From positions 32,493,465-32,557,464 of the forward strand of contig OX419762.1 in assembly GCA_948567375.1 (NCBI GenBank): 64,000 nucleotides of DNA, read 5' to 3'. The notes under the pieces were generated by a model, which saw only the letters and a program-made list of their open reading frames with translations, searched no databases and was not told the DNA's origin. This stretch comes from Lunularia cruciata. Taxonomy: Eukaryota > Streptophyta > Marchantiopsida > Lunulariales > Lunulariaceae. The stretch's first letter is position 1, and the number at the start of each line of letters is the position of its first letter. Below are positions 1-12,600 of this stretch, in pieces. The position numbers were made by a program, and so were the translations under genes.

Positions 1-836
1 AAAAGGGTTAAAATTCATTTTTTGCTTTTGCTGTAATGCTTTAAATTCCAAGTATTGGTTATATGTCTTTTTGAGTGACTGTGAGCAATCTTTGTAGTAT
101 TAAGCTAAGTGATTCAATGTGTGTGATTACTTGTGCTTATGGCTAGGATCTGGGATCCTTAGTAGTTTTGACAGAGCAAAGCAATGCCTTGATGGGTCTT
201 AAATGAGCTGTAGCGTTGAAGGTACCACAAAAGCAAAGACAACAAATAATTGCCAATGTGAACTACCTTTAGAGTCATGCCCTTTGGGAAGTGTAGAAAA
301 TTTTCTTTATAGTTGATGTCTTTGTAGGAGAAGCATCACTTTGGAGTTGACTAAAGCCATTTTCCAAAGCATGTTCCTTGTGTGAACAACCTATTCCTTG
401 CTCTTATATTGTAAATTAGATGACATTGGGCTGCATGCTTTTACTTTTGTATTTTATATACATATTTCACACATGTGTGATTTAAACCCTTATAGCAATT
501 CTGGGAATGTCCCTTGGAAGTATACCAAAATTAACCACTAAAAATTATTGGTATAGAATATATAATGATATACTATTTAATTGTAGTATCAAATGTTTGG
601 AAGGATGTCCTACAAAAGTCAACCCCAATGTCAATGCAGCATGCTATAGCTCTTGGTAGATTTTTGCATAATGGAAATGGAGAGTGTATACCAAAGGGGT
701 TGAATATTTAAAAAAACTAGTTCATGATCTAACGCACATTTTACAAATAAAATCATAGTTACAATTTGATTCAGTCTTGGAAATGAAGTGGAGAGACATT
801 CCCTCTTGCAAAAATGTCAAGATTATATCATGATAT
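1..836. other. Non-genic AT-rich stretch
   Basis: No ORF of interest, RNA gene or recognisable element domain is visible on either strand. The sequence is AT-rich and CpG-poor, like the repeat-derived DNA around it. It may be the decayed flank of the inverted-repeat structure that follows. Confidence 0.4.
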
Positions 837-1196
837 ATTTGAAGAACACTCTAATTTAGACAAAGTTGATTTGAAAAGGAATATGCCACTATTTTGATAC
901 CATAAATATCATATCAAAGACTCATGATATGCTTCTTATGACAACCCAATGTTGATGTACAAATGATATAGTCAATAAGAACAGGTTGTTTACTATGACA
1001 CTTTCTCTGCATATATGGTTCCAAACTGTATACTAATGGGAAAAAATTATTCTTACTGACTATATTATTAGTACATCAACATTGGGTTGTCATAAGAAGC
1101 ATATCATGAGTCTTTGATAAGATATTTATTGGTATCAAAATAGTGGTATATTCCTTTGCAAATCAACTTTGTCCAAATTAGGAGGTTCTTCAAATT
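837..1196. repeat. Long inverted repeat (hairpin-forming, MITE-like)
   Basis: The left arm (837-983) and right arm (1047-1196) are imperfect reverse complements over almost 150 bases with a spacer of about 63 bases. The best-matched core pairs 897-960 with 1071-1137. Such a structure could form a long hairpin, as in a miniature inverted-repeat element or a small-RNA precursor. No transposase or target-site duplication was identified. Confidence 0.7.
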
Positions 1197-1230
1197 CATT
1201 TTGCTATATGTGGTAAACTCCCAAGACTAG

Positions 1231-1937
1231 TGCAATCATGAGGGTTGTGAGTATTGTAAAGTACCACATATAGAAAAATGTCCAGATGGCACAAACCTAC
1301 AGTTTAGTGGTGGGAATGCCTCATGGGAAAGGTAGAATGTTCTCATTAGCACTGTAGTATGCATAACATAGGAGATACTAGGGAGAGACCTTTGGGCTGT
1401 CAACCATCAAAATAGACTAAACCATCACCCAAGAGCACTATTAGTAGTATATCTTTCATGGAAGTGATTTGATTGTTTTAGTTTTCTATACTTATGCAGA
1501 CAAGGTACTAGGGAGAGACCTTTGGGCTGTCAACCATCAAAATAGACTAAACCACCACCTTCAAGAGCCCTTTTAGTAGTATATCTTTCATGGAAGTGAT
1601 TTGATTGTTTTAGTTTTCTATACTTATGCATAGGAGGTACTAGGGAGAGACCTTTGGGCTGTCAACCATCAAAACAGACTAAACCATCACCTTCAATAGC
1701 ACTATTAGTAGTATATCTTTCATGGAAGTAATTTGATTGTTTTAGTTTTCTATAGTGAACCATTGTGTGTGGCATTACACTCTTCTGGGAATAGTTCTTG
1801 CCCAAGAGGTTAAAGATGAAATAATAGATGAACCATGACAATGTGACACTTTCTCTGTAGGTCTCTGTAGGTTCATGACACACTAGAAATTTTGCTATAT
1901 GTTGTACTTTACAATACTCACAGCCCTCATGATTGCT
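1231..1937. repeat. Second, wider inverted-repeat pair
   Basis: Bases 1231-1279 reappear as a reverse complement at 1889-1937 with only a few mismatches. This pair lies outside the 130-bp tandem repeats (1376-1755) and just downstream of the first hairpin. The region is therefore a composite of inverted and direct repeats, perhaps a decayed DNA transposon. Confidence 0.6.
1376..1755 (+). repeat. Tandem repeat, about 2.9 copies of a 130-bp unit
   Basis: The motif TACTAGGGAGAGACC begins at 1376, 1506 and 1638, giving periods of 130 and 132 bases. Each unit runs through a shared stretch ending in TTTTAGTTTTCTATA. The copies differ by a few substitutions and small indels. No coding role is apparent. 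Confidence 0.8.
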
Positions 1938-2159
1938 CAATCCATCACCCTAATTCTTCAGAGCCCCCAGGGATCCAACACCCTAGTTAAGCCTGAATGT
2001 CTTTCCTTGTTCCAACACTTGCTCCAACACTTTGAGTTCCTCGCCATTACTCAATCCAAAAATCACAAAACATACACAATCTTGGGTGAAATGGTGCTCA
2101 AGATCCTTTCTCTTCTTACAGCTCCTTCCATTTCTTGGTTTTCTTAGACCTGGTCATAT

Positions 2160-3960
2160 TGACGTCCTCTCTCCCCAACTATTGCAAGTTGATCCCTAAC
2201 ACACATGAGCTCTTGAGAGTCTTCTAGCTCAAAATTGCCTCCTAATATTGGCAATGTCCTTGAACTGCATTGAATTGAGCCTCCAGCCGTGCAATACTAG
2301 CCTATGCCTTGGCCCACTTCATCTCTGCTCCCGACTTTTCCCAAATAGTGTTCTAACTGTGATAGTGTAGATACTTTATCAACCTCTTGTAGTCCATCAC
2401 CACAAGGTCTATCTCTTGGTAAGCAAGAAGCAATTCTTCCATGGCCTTCAACACCAATCCCAACACATGAATGACCCACACCAACTATGATGGATAGTTT
2501 AGCATGGGTATGTCCTCTTGAACTTGGTCCTAAACAAATGTCCTCTTCTTGTGGGACATGTGTTGTCTTCTCCCCTTCTGTGTGGGACCTTGAGTTGTTG
2601 TTGGGACCATCATGGTGCTCTCCACTTCTAGCACCACTTGGGAGCTTGATGCTACCTCCTTCCCTTCATTTTCTTGTTTGACCACCACTAATTTAGTAGC
2701 CATCACAGTCTTGATAGCAGTAGCTGGTTTTGCAAACAAGTTGTCAAAATTCAAGGACACTCTCTTCCTTGGATGGTTACACTTTTCTGCACTTGAGAGT
2801 CTTCCTTTATTAGTTGATTTTCCTCCACCCAACTGAGATGGCATTGCTTGGGTATCCTTGATCATAGGTTCTTGGGTTGGAGTTGCCACCCATTGTTCTT
2901 CAAATGGCAAGACAATTGGAACCTCCACTTTCAGTATTGGCATCGGAGGAGCATTCTTCTTCATATTGGGATACCCTCATCATCATCCACCAAGTCCTTG
3001 CTTGTTTTAGAGCATGTTCATCTGATATCTCCTACTCCAATCCTATTGCAAGGGTGGATTGTACTTCCATGCCTAGCTCTACATCACCTCCCTCCCAATT
3101 GGAAGATAATTTTATCTTGGAGAAAGGGGTCACCTGCTTTGGGGGTGATTGTCCCGTGGCTAGTGATTATTTTTCCTCCTTATACTCTAGCATTGGTGTT
3201 GCATTAAGAGTACCTTATGAATCTTGGTCATCTCCCACTTCACTTCCCAATCCCAATTCTTCATCAGAATGGGAATCACTCTCATCCAAAGTGTACACAA
3301 CTTGGGGATTAGGTTTAGTTGTGGATTAGGTTTTTGTCTCTTTGCAATCTATATTGGCACCACGTCTATCTTCCTCTTGTTGGTGCTCACACCAATAGTC
3401 TTGCCTATCTTTACACACTTTTTTGTCTTGCGGTCCTTGATTAATGCCTCCTTATACTTCTTTGCTTCCTCCTTATATTTGGGTTAAGCTTGATAATACC
3501 CCAACCGATAATAGTGCATTGGGAAGTTTTTCTTCTCATCCTTTTACAATAGCTTCATCCCAATGTAAAAATGTAGAAAAAAGGGGGAGAGAAAAGTGTT
3601 TCCTCCATTTGTATGAAATTGCTTAGTCATTCACGAGTTTGATGGTAAAACATCTTTGCCCAATCCATGGTCTCCCCTCATATAATAGTTGGAAGAAGGT
3701 GGCTTGCCCATTATTGACATACGTGGTTTGTGTCAACTTGAAGATCTTCATAGGTGAGGTCATTGTGGTGTGGTTCATGGGATTATTATACCCACCCACC
3801 TTCCAACTATTCCCATCTTCTTGGATTTGAACAAGGCCTTGAATTTCCTCATCGTGTCTTTTGTTGCTCAAGGAAACTTTGTTACACCTCTCCTCTTTCC
3901 AAAGTGCACTTTTTTCTTTCAACTTGCTTAGCTTAACCAAGAAGAGTGTAGAAATAGTTG
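2160..3960 (-). pseudogene. Diverged relative of the family C coiled-coil protein (copy C3)
   Basis: Read on the minus strand, the segment 3706-3665 encodes a QATFFQ..YEGRPW-like motif. After a frame change comes a tract matching the WAK-F-Q-TR and FY-LG pattern of the family C protein. A lysine-rich linker follows (2964-2530), then a charged, coiled-coil-like tail near 2470-2230. This is the same order (NWA-motif domain, charged linker, coiled coil) as in the minus-strand copy at 18429-21001. Stops and frameshifts break the frame throughout, so it is a pseudogene. Function unknown. Assignment rests on the short conserved motif and the domain order. Confidence 0.45.
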
Positions 3961-3988
3961 GTCTGCATGCAAAAAGGGAGGTCTATGA

Positions 3989-6074
3989 TTGATTACCATC
4001 CACCCCAAGGGGAAGCTGATGTGGAAGGAGTGTGCCATGGAAGAGCTAGCAGCAATAGATCCAGATAAAGAGCAAAGAGTGTGGCTCTTCAATGTAAAAG
4101 GTTGTCAAGTAAGAAAACCTTTGGCAAGAGAACTCTTCACATTGAAAAGAGACCTTCATCTAAAAAAAGCCATTCATCCCAGAGGACCCTTGGCCTGAAA
4201 ATTCACAAGTAAATGTGGTGCCAACAGATCAAAAACTACAATTGATGACTATTTGATTGTACCGGCGCTCACATGTGCAAACATCAACTGCTCACTAAGT
4301 GCATATTTATCAGAAGTTTGTAATTTTTGGGTCATCACCTTAAATATCCACATTGGACTTAGATCTTTTTCATTTTTTTGGAGTTAACAAGAGCCAGACT
4401 TGTTATGTTCACCCTTGGCAAGAAGTTCTATCACTTAGACATTTGAATTGTGAGAGTGTTTTCCTATGCAAGGAGGATTGGGAAGCAATAGACGATGTGA
4501 GAATGATGAGAGGATCAAAAGAAAAAGAAGTAGCTGTACCTAAAGTGCCAAGAAAGATGAGAAGAGAGCCTAGGTATATAATCAAGGCCCCAAGATTTGT
4601 TAAGTGTGCCTTGTAATCTAGACAAGAATAAGTCCGCAGGAATAAATTAGAGTTCTTAGAATAAGTTAGAGTTGTGGCATCTGGAATTGAGTGATCATGC
4701 AATGTTGCATGAAATTAGAGACAATCTCAATCCAAGGATGGAGAACTTGAGAGCAAATCTCTTTGCTTGGACCAAAGAGCATTGGCATAAAGAGTTGTGG
4801 AATTTGGAATTGAGTGATCATGCAATGGTGCATGAAATTAGAGACAGTCTCAATCCAAGGATGGAGAACTTGAGAGCAAATCTCTTTGCTTGGACCAAAG
4901 AGCATCGGCATAAAGAGTTGTGGTCTATAAATTCTCTCCCAAATGGCATTACTCTAGATAGCACTTGGACTCACTTTGACTTGACTCTTGAAGCCATGTT
5001 CAAGCCATGGAATTCAAGCCACATTTAGAGGTAATAAGACCATCAATGGTTGGTCTGTTCTTGGTATTAAGCATCTTGCAAATAGGATCTTAGTTGAGTC
5101 AGTCATGAAGTTGTTCAAATTTATTAGATCAATAGTCAGGCAATCTTCTTTGATTATATATACCAAGGAAAACCTCTAAATTGGGCAGCAATGTCCTGGG
5201 CAAGGGCAAGGGAGCTTGTGGGAACTATGAATGAAGAAGAAAGAGTGACTTTTGCGTCTGCCTTCATTGCCCATTTCTAGCTGGGAATGGATTTACTGAC
5301 CCTAGAGGAGAAAAAGAAGCATCTTGACCACTTCTTCCCCCGCAAGACACTTTCACAAGCCTCAAGAAAGAGCATTAATGTTACTGAGGCAGAGGTAGAA
5401 TTCACCCCCTCTAGGAAGTATATGGAGGTGAAAGAAGCTTACAATATTTTGGGCTTCAAGAAGCAACAACAATAGGATATTGCCACTGAGCCAGTGATCA
5501 GGATACAACTTGTGACTCCTTCTAGACCAAAGGAAAAAGCCACCAAGAGGACAAGGAGGATCCTTGTGGAAGAAGAAGTGGAGGACTAAGGTGGCACAAT
5601 GCTAGACCACAACTAGATCCTACATGTACAACCAACAAGCAATGGTTCACCAAGATCATAATTTCTTTAACAAGGACAAAGCTGAGGACCAAGGTGGAAA
5701 AGTACAATCCATCCCAGCCAAACCCCTCCAAGGACAAAGGAAATTTTTCAAGAGGAAGAATGCCCACTCTTGGGAGGTATGATGGAGAAGCCGGGCCTTC
5801 TAGTCCCAAGAAAAATGTGGCAGATGGTTTGGGAATAATGAGGTCCCCTCTGTTTCCACCCATAAGAGAAGCGGAACAAAAGGAAGAAGGCATCCTGTGG
5901 GTGGAAGAAATACTCAAGGCAAAAGATACAAGCTCCTGCCAAGATGGGGACAGACATGAGGCCAAAGGTGGATGTTGGGCCCAAGAAGAACATCAAGATG
6001 AAGCATCCAAGATAGAGGAACTGATAGTAGTAGAAAAGTTGTCCGAGCAGAAACAACACACTATCTTTGTCTAG
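3989..6074 (+). pseudogene. Diverged relative of the family C coiled-coil protein (copy C2)
   Basis: The frame at 5137-5187 reads QAIFF..I.QGKPLNWA, clearly parallel to the QAVFF....GEPINWA motif of the family C LTR protein. Downstream it continues with a WARARELV stretch, AHF-stop-LGMDLL and a basic segment (5287-5475). A lysine/glutamate-rich tail lies at 5694-6074. Upstream frames (3989-4198, 4353-4616, 4672-5028) are probably the N-terminal part, including an in-frame duplication. It lies head to head with copy C3. Stops (for example at the end of AHF near 5278) make it a pseudogene. Role unknown. Confidence 0.5.
4669..4914 (+). repeat. In-frame tandem duplication of 123 bp (41 codons)
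   Basis: Unit 1 starts at 4669 and unit 2 at 4792. Both encode the same segment, with LELSDHAM, NPRMENLRANLFAW and KELW, and differ at only a few bases. The period is a multiple of three, so the reading frame is kept across the join. Confidence 0.85.
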
Positions 6075-7620
6075 ATTGAGAAAGAGGAGAGTGAACTTTA
6101 GGCCTCATTCAAAACACCTCTTGATCCCTCTCTAGTTTCTTCACCTTGACCAATTGAATGAAATATTTCAGCTTGGCCAACTGATTCATACATATCCACC
6201 TTATAACCACGCCCATACTTGGAAGCATCAATGGAAAGACATTAGCTCTATTTCCAAATATAATATCCATTCTATCAAAATGAAGACGGAGATGATTCAA
6301 TTTTTCCTCTCTGGTTCTACATCCTTTTTTAAGGAGGCCTTCCCTTGTGCATTTATCCTTCCACTCTCTATTTGATGGGTAGGACTTTGTATAGTTTCCT
6401 TCTTTTTTGTACAATTTCTCTCCTATTATAAATTCTAAGAAAACACTTCCCATGCTTCATGGGATGTGTTTCCATATAATTAAATTAAATGTGATATTAT
6501 TTTGAAGAGGCTTTTTGCAAGTACTCTCATGATTTTGATTGAAATGATTAAATTCATCCACATAATCTAAAATTTAAGCATAATGCTAAATATTATCCTA
6601 AATCTATCATCCTCCATTTTCACTTTGTACTCCACCAAAAGTCTGGAGGACACCGTACTTGCAAGCTTCTGAAATCCATCATTTTATGATATAATGGAAA
6701 TGGGATGAGGAGAAAGAATGACGACAAGAATTGGATGAAAAAGACAAGGAGAGGAAATAGGAGCACAAAAATGACAATGGGAATCAGAGGAGAGCAAAAA
6801 ATTTCTACAATGTCAAGCATCTCAACAATGACACACCTCAAAAAGCTTAACGTTGATGTGCAAAAATTAATTTTCAATGGATGTGAATCATAAAATTGAA
6901 TTAAAAAAATGAAAGAAATGTGTTTGATATGAACACTAGACCTTAAAATCTCAATGTTAACATGCATCAACCATTAAAATCAATTTACACCGGACTTTAA
7001 AATCTCAATGTTAACATGCATCAATTTGAATAGGGAGCACCAGAAAGGAACTATAGAATTGAGCCAAATAAAACGAATTGATCATGGAGGGAATCATCGA
7101 ATTGAAAAAGAATACAGAGACAACAAGTTTTGCACGAAGAGTACGCCATTTTCAAAGGATGGAGATTCAAATTTGGAAAATTTGTACACTTCACATGTGC
7201 CGATCATTCCTGTCCTAATATGCAGAATCCTCAAGAAGTCCAAATTTTCACCTAATTCACAAGTAAAATTTAACTGAAACGTTTTTTCACCCATAAAACG
7301 TTTTACCGGTAGGCTTCAATTATCGATCCTTCCCATAAATAAAATATTTTAAGGATTACAACCCCCCCCCCAAGTTTCTACCCTTAGTCCAAATTGGGTA
7401 GGTAGTGGGATTTCTACCCATAGTCCAAATTAGATAATTGAAACCCCTAGCCTTCATATCTGTCACATGAGTAGAATTTCTCTCCAAAGTTGGAAAACGG
7501 TGCATATACCTCCCTTCCAAATTGGAAGTATGGTCTGTTTATACTTGCCATGGCAGAAAAATTATGCAACTAAATCAGTGGCATAAGCATCGTTTCCCTC
7601 ATGTGCACTGTGGATCTGGC
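6075..7620. other. Stretch without a recognised gene
   Basis: The frames here are short and match nothing I recognise; a minus-strand frame at 6109-6453 is lysine-rich but unidentified. A 30-base direct repeat is present at 6941-6970 and 6995-7024. A run of ten C lies at 7362-7371, followed by two copies of a TTTCTACCC-TAGTCCAAATT motif near 7373 and 7410. Nothing else is supported. Confidence 0.5.
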
Positions 7621-9122
7621 CGGTGAGTGAAAGTCCATGCTCAAGATAAAGTGTCTCCATGACATTGCAATGGCTATGATAAAAACAATCACCATAGATA
7701 GCAATTTCTCCGACGAGGAACAAGGTAACTTGAATAGGTAACTCGGAATGAGTGAAGCACCGGGTAAATCGATTCAGCTACGAAGGTGATGACATGAAAG
7801 GACTGTGACACTTTCAGGCTAGAAGCGGATGCCCGGATGATCCGCGACATAGTTGTATCGCACAATGTCAGGTACGAACTGTGTGAGTTCTTGACACTTT
7901 GTTTTCCGCTTTATGCTTGTTGTCCGTATGGTCTACACAGTTGTTTGTAAACCATGCGATTTGTATAACTCGGATATCTTAGATGCGAGAGGATAAATTT
8001 TGTATATAGACTCTATTGGGGCTTAACTCCATGTTATTTTTTTTCTCTTCCTCGGACGGTTCTAGTGGTCGCCTTATTTCATTATGCTTGAATGGTTGTT
8101 CACTTATTCAAATTGGGGACCAGGTATTTCAGGGTTTTGTCACTGACAGTGCAGAAAAGTGTCAGCTGTACCCATTTTGAAATCAGGCATGATGGGATCG
8201 TTACGAAAATAGTCATTGCTTGTCTTTTAATGGCGTTCCGAGAAAGCACAAGTAGGACATATGAATCAATCGATTAGTAGATACATCTTGATATGAGTTA
8301 GACAAGCATAATAATAAAGAGCATGGATTTCAAATTGAATTTTGAATAAATACCATTGTATAAACGAGAGGATGGGCTTTACATGCATTCTAATGGATGA
8401 GGGATATAAGAGGAAGCTCGAGGATTTGCTATGGACTTCATTTCCAATTTCAGTCACTCACCAGCACGTGCCTTGCCTGTGTATGCCTGTTTATCTACCC
8501 CAGTAGCTTCAGTACTAAAGTAGAAATGCCAAATAATGAGGTACTTTTAGTCAGGGGGATCTTCTTCACGTGGTATTGTACTAGTATAATCGGAATTCGA
8601 ATTGAAGTCTTGTTTATTTTATTCAACTTTCTACATATAGAGAAATTTTGATATCACATCGAAAACTTTCAAACTAACTTCCAAATTTATTGTTTTTCAA
8701 TTTTAAAAAATACTCTATTTTCTTTTTTTAATTACAACAGAAATTCAAAATTATATATTATATTTTTATCACTATGATTTACTATTTATATAATTTTTTA
8801 TATATTTTTCCACATGATAACATTATCCATAAAATTTTGAGAGAAAATTAGAAATTAATTATACAATGGATTTCGTAACCATATGTAAATCTCAGGCATC
8901 CAGTTACTAGACGATGAATCATTGCTTGTTATCAACAGAATCAACAATCATTTTGTTGTTTAATTTCGGAAACAAGGACATTCACTACAAAAACCTGGAA
9001 AAGCTCATTATTAATTTGATAACAAAATGGGTTCCGTACCTGCCTTGCTACGATCGGGCCCCTTACACGTTTTGTCCCTCGTGTTTTCTACGCCGTCTCA
9101 CTTTTCTCCTTTTTGTCTAGAC
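7621..9122. other. Low-copy-looking stretch upstream of the A-T-R gene
   Basis: No complete gene is visible. The 7600-8100 part has more CpG than the repeats around it. A possible 54-base exon lies at 7818-7871, bounded by a polypyrimidine-CAG acceptor and a GTACG donor. A motif GACTCTATTGGGGC near 8010 recurs near 14340, so some of this may be an old dispersed repeat. 8640-8900 is very AT-rich. Confidence 0.4.
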
Positions 9123-9620
9123 CACGTGCTTTAAAAGGCGGAAAGCACCACACGGACTGGAACTTGGAACTGCACCTCCTCCACGGTCATCATAGAACAT
9201 AGATGTCATTATTTTGTAGAAAGAAGAAGAAGGCGACCGACCACGTAAAATAAGATTTTGTAAAATAGATCTCTAGTTTTTCCAAGTACGGTCTGTAAGG
9301 TAATCATCCATAAGAATAAATACAGGGAAACCAACGGGAAGACATATAGATTCATATAGTAAAGAGACATTTCAGATATTTCTTATTCACGCTCTCTATG
9401 GCTACGGGGATTGGAGAGATTTTGGAATTTGTAACATTAATTTTTTCTAGCCTTACAAGTAACATCGGACGTGTCATCAGGCAAAGGAGGACGGTGCTGC
9501 CAGGAAAGATTGTCTTCCTATACCGAGTCCCGCTCTGAGAATTCTTCGCTGCGCACACTTCCAAGCTACTCTTGAGAACAAGATTTATCTGTTTCCTAGA
9601 GCTCGTCTTGGATCATTAAG
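9123..9620 (+). promoter_or_regulatory. Putative promoter and 5' leader of the A-T-R gene
   Basis: A G-box core CACGTG lies at 9123-9128, followed by a TTTAAAAGG tract near 9130. A TATA-like AATAAATAC lies at 9315-9323, which would leave a leader of roughly 250-270 bases before the ATG at 9621. An in-frame TAG at 9597-9599 closes the frame upstream of that ATG. The transcription start cannot be fixed from sequence alone. Confidence 0.3.
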
Positions 9621-12600
9621 ATGACATCTAGAACAGTTGTGTCATTGTTGCGCAAAATTTGCATTGAGCTAGGAGAAAGGACTGCTCTGGTAGGGACGAA
9701 GGATGTTTCGTTAACATACCAAGAGCTGGGCACCGGTATACAGGCTTTGTCATGGCATCTGCAGCAAAATCTAGGCATTACTAAGGGTCATGCAATAGGC
9801 GTTTGCATGGATCGGTGCTTCCAACATATCGTGACAATACTGGCAGTTCTTGACGCTAGAGCTGCTTTTGTGCCATTGGATCCAAATTTTCCTCACAATC
9901 GTCTCGCTTACATAGTACATGATGCAAACCTTCGAATCATTGTGGCTCAAAGAAAATACTTCTTGGATCTGCAGACTGTCTTAGATATGCAAGATCATAA
10001 TTGCGAGGTAATCTACATTGATGACCTGCTTGAGAATATCACTTGCTTGCATGGACAGTCGAGAAATGTAAGCCCACGTCTCAGAGACGACTCTTCCACT
10101 GAGCCTGATCCAGAGGACGTTGCCAATATAATGTATACATCCGGATCTACAGGAGAGCCAAAGGGCGTTGTGATACTTCACAAAGGACTGATAGCGCTGT
10201 CCCTAGCAGTAGGAGAAGCCTGGGAGCTAAGAAAGCCAGAAAGTAGGATGCTGCAGTTTGCTTCCCATTGCTTCGATGCTAGTACATCTGAAATCCTTGC
10301 AACACTTTGCAGTGGTGCAACTCTCGTGCTTGGTTCCCGCGAAGAACTACTGCCTGGAAAGCAACTTGCTGCTTATCTTCGAAGTCAGGAGGTAACTGCA
10401 GTACTGCTCCCCCCGTCTGTACTTGCAACTCTGAATGAGTTTCGCTCAAGCCTTCCAAGCTTGCGGATTATCATTGCTGGAGGTGAAGCTTGTTCCGTAG
10501 ATCTAGCCCGCACCTGGGCCACTTCAAGCCGGAGGTTCATCAACGCGTATGGTCCGACAGAATGTACAGTTATATCAACCATGTACGTGGTTGATGGAGG
10601 TGCCGATGACGAAGACTTGAAGACGGTGCCTCTAGGGGAACCCCTCCCAGGCTACGAGGTGCACCTTCTGAACGATCATTTGGAGGCAGTCAAAAATGGT
10701 GAAGTTGGAGAGATTTTCATTGGTGGAGTGGGCGTGTGTGGAGGTTACCTCCACAAGCCAGATCTAACAGCTAGATATTTCATTCCTCATCCTCAAACCA
10801 AGATGATATTATACCGCAGTGGAGACTTGGGCGTTCGTCGAGGACCAAGAAATCATCTCGAGTTCGCTGGCCGGATAGACAACCAAATCAAGATTAATGG
10901 TTATAGAGTGGAGTTGGGAGCAGTGGAGCAGATTTTGTGCAGGCATTCGGCTGTGGAGCATGCTGTAGTGAAGGCAGTTGAAGCAAGCAAAGATGGATCC
11001 AACCAGATTCTGGTTGCATACGTAGTTCTCCATCAGAAAGATGTTGACAAAGTGAGCCGATACCCATCAGATTTCTTGAAGTACTATCTTCTTGATGGGC
11101 TACCAAGCTACATGGTTCCTCTCATATACATGTTCATGGATGCCCTACCACTCACCTTGAATGGTGGCAAGATAGATCGCAAGGCGCTGCCGCATCCGTA
11201 TTTAATGGCAAGCTCAGGTCGTAACTTACAGCAGTACACATCAGCTGCTGACGAGGGCGAAGGGGACCATGGACTCAATACAATGCTAAGTCAGTGTTGC
11301 GGTATTTTTGAGAGAGTACTAAATCTTGAGTCAGGATTTGTTCAGGTTGATAGCAACTTCTTTCACCTGGGGGGCAACTCTTTGTGGTGCTCACGTCTGG
11401 CTACTGAACTGGGTGAAGCCTTCGGGTTGGAGTTGCTACCTTGGCAAATTTACAAGCAGCCCACACCTCAGCAACTGGTATTTTGGATTCTTCAGATGCA
11501 GAAGCTGCAGCCGGACTCCCTAACACTACAAGATGTAAGCGATGTCGAACTCCTGAACGAAGCTCATTCTCTGGAAAAGTCTCTTCAAGCAATCTCAAGT
11601 AGTAGAGGGGAACCCAAGGTGGTTTTGCTTACTGGAGCCACGGGATTTTTGGGGGTACACTTACTAGAAAATCTTCTGGTTCAAGGTCCATTCAAGACAA
11701 TTTACTGCTTGGTGAGGGCAGAAACCGTCGTACACGCCTGGAACAGAGTACAAGCTACACGTCAGAAGTATGGCGTCAAGTCCAGATTATCAAACACAAA
11801 GATCGTGATGCTAATCGGCGATATACAGGATGACAATATGGGGCTGTCTGGCGACTCGTATTCCGAACTGAGCAACCAGATAAACTTAATCTACCATGTG
11901 GCTGCAGATACCAACTACATTCGGCCCTATGCAGAGATGCGACAGCCAAATGTGGAAGGGACTAGACAAGTTCTGCATTTTGCAGCAACTTGTCCTTCAC
12001 TAAAAGCACTACATTATGTTTCAACCATAGGCATCTACGGCGGTCTCAGTGGGTTTACACACGATGTTTTAGGTGAAAACCTCGACATAGAAAGTTGTCT
12101 TTCCTTTCTACACAAGGGCGAAACAGGCTACACTAAGTCGAAGTGGGTGGCAGAGATCATGGTCCTGGATTTTAAATCTAGAGGCTTTCCTGTCTCCATT
12201 TACCGTCCTGGGTTTATCGAAGCTCATTCATGCACTGGCGTCGCCAACTCAGATGATACACTTTGTCGGTTTATACAAGGCTGTTCACAGATGGGGTCTT
12301 ACCCGGTGTTGCGGAAGAAGTACTGGGTACCGATTCCAGTGGACTTTGCAGCTGATGCAATAAGCTACTTGTCTCTCAACAGCGAGGCGGGTAAAATCTA
12401 CAACCTGGTGCCCGATCGTAAACGTGAAATGGACAACAAAGAAATCTTCCAAGCCTTAAGGGAGGATTACCACCTCCAACTTGAAGAGCTATCCATGTCA
12501 AACTGGGTAGAGGCCCTCTCCTCAGTTCCCGCTTCCAACTCATTGTACCCACTCATAGGCTTCTTGTCACAAAAAGTACATGAATCTCGCTATACTGTCC

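Noticed and set aside
5522..5965. A 147-residue minus-strand ORF rich in Ser and Leu
   Set aside because: It is the complement of the lysine/glutamate-rich tail of copy C2 and shows no domain.
7362..7371. Poly-C run (and a similar one near 42747) as a functional G-quadruplex
   Set aside because: A single homopolymer run without further G/C tracts; more likely slippage or a sequencing-prone site.
9597..9621. A longer N-terminus or upstream exon for the A-T-R protein
   Set aside because: An in-frame TAG at 9597-9599 precedes the ATG, and the adenylation domain is already complete from residue 15 on.
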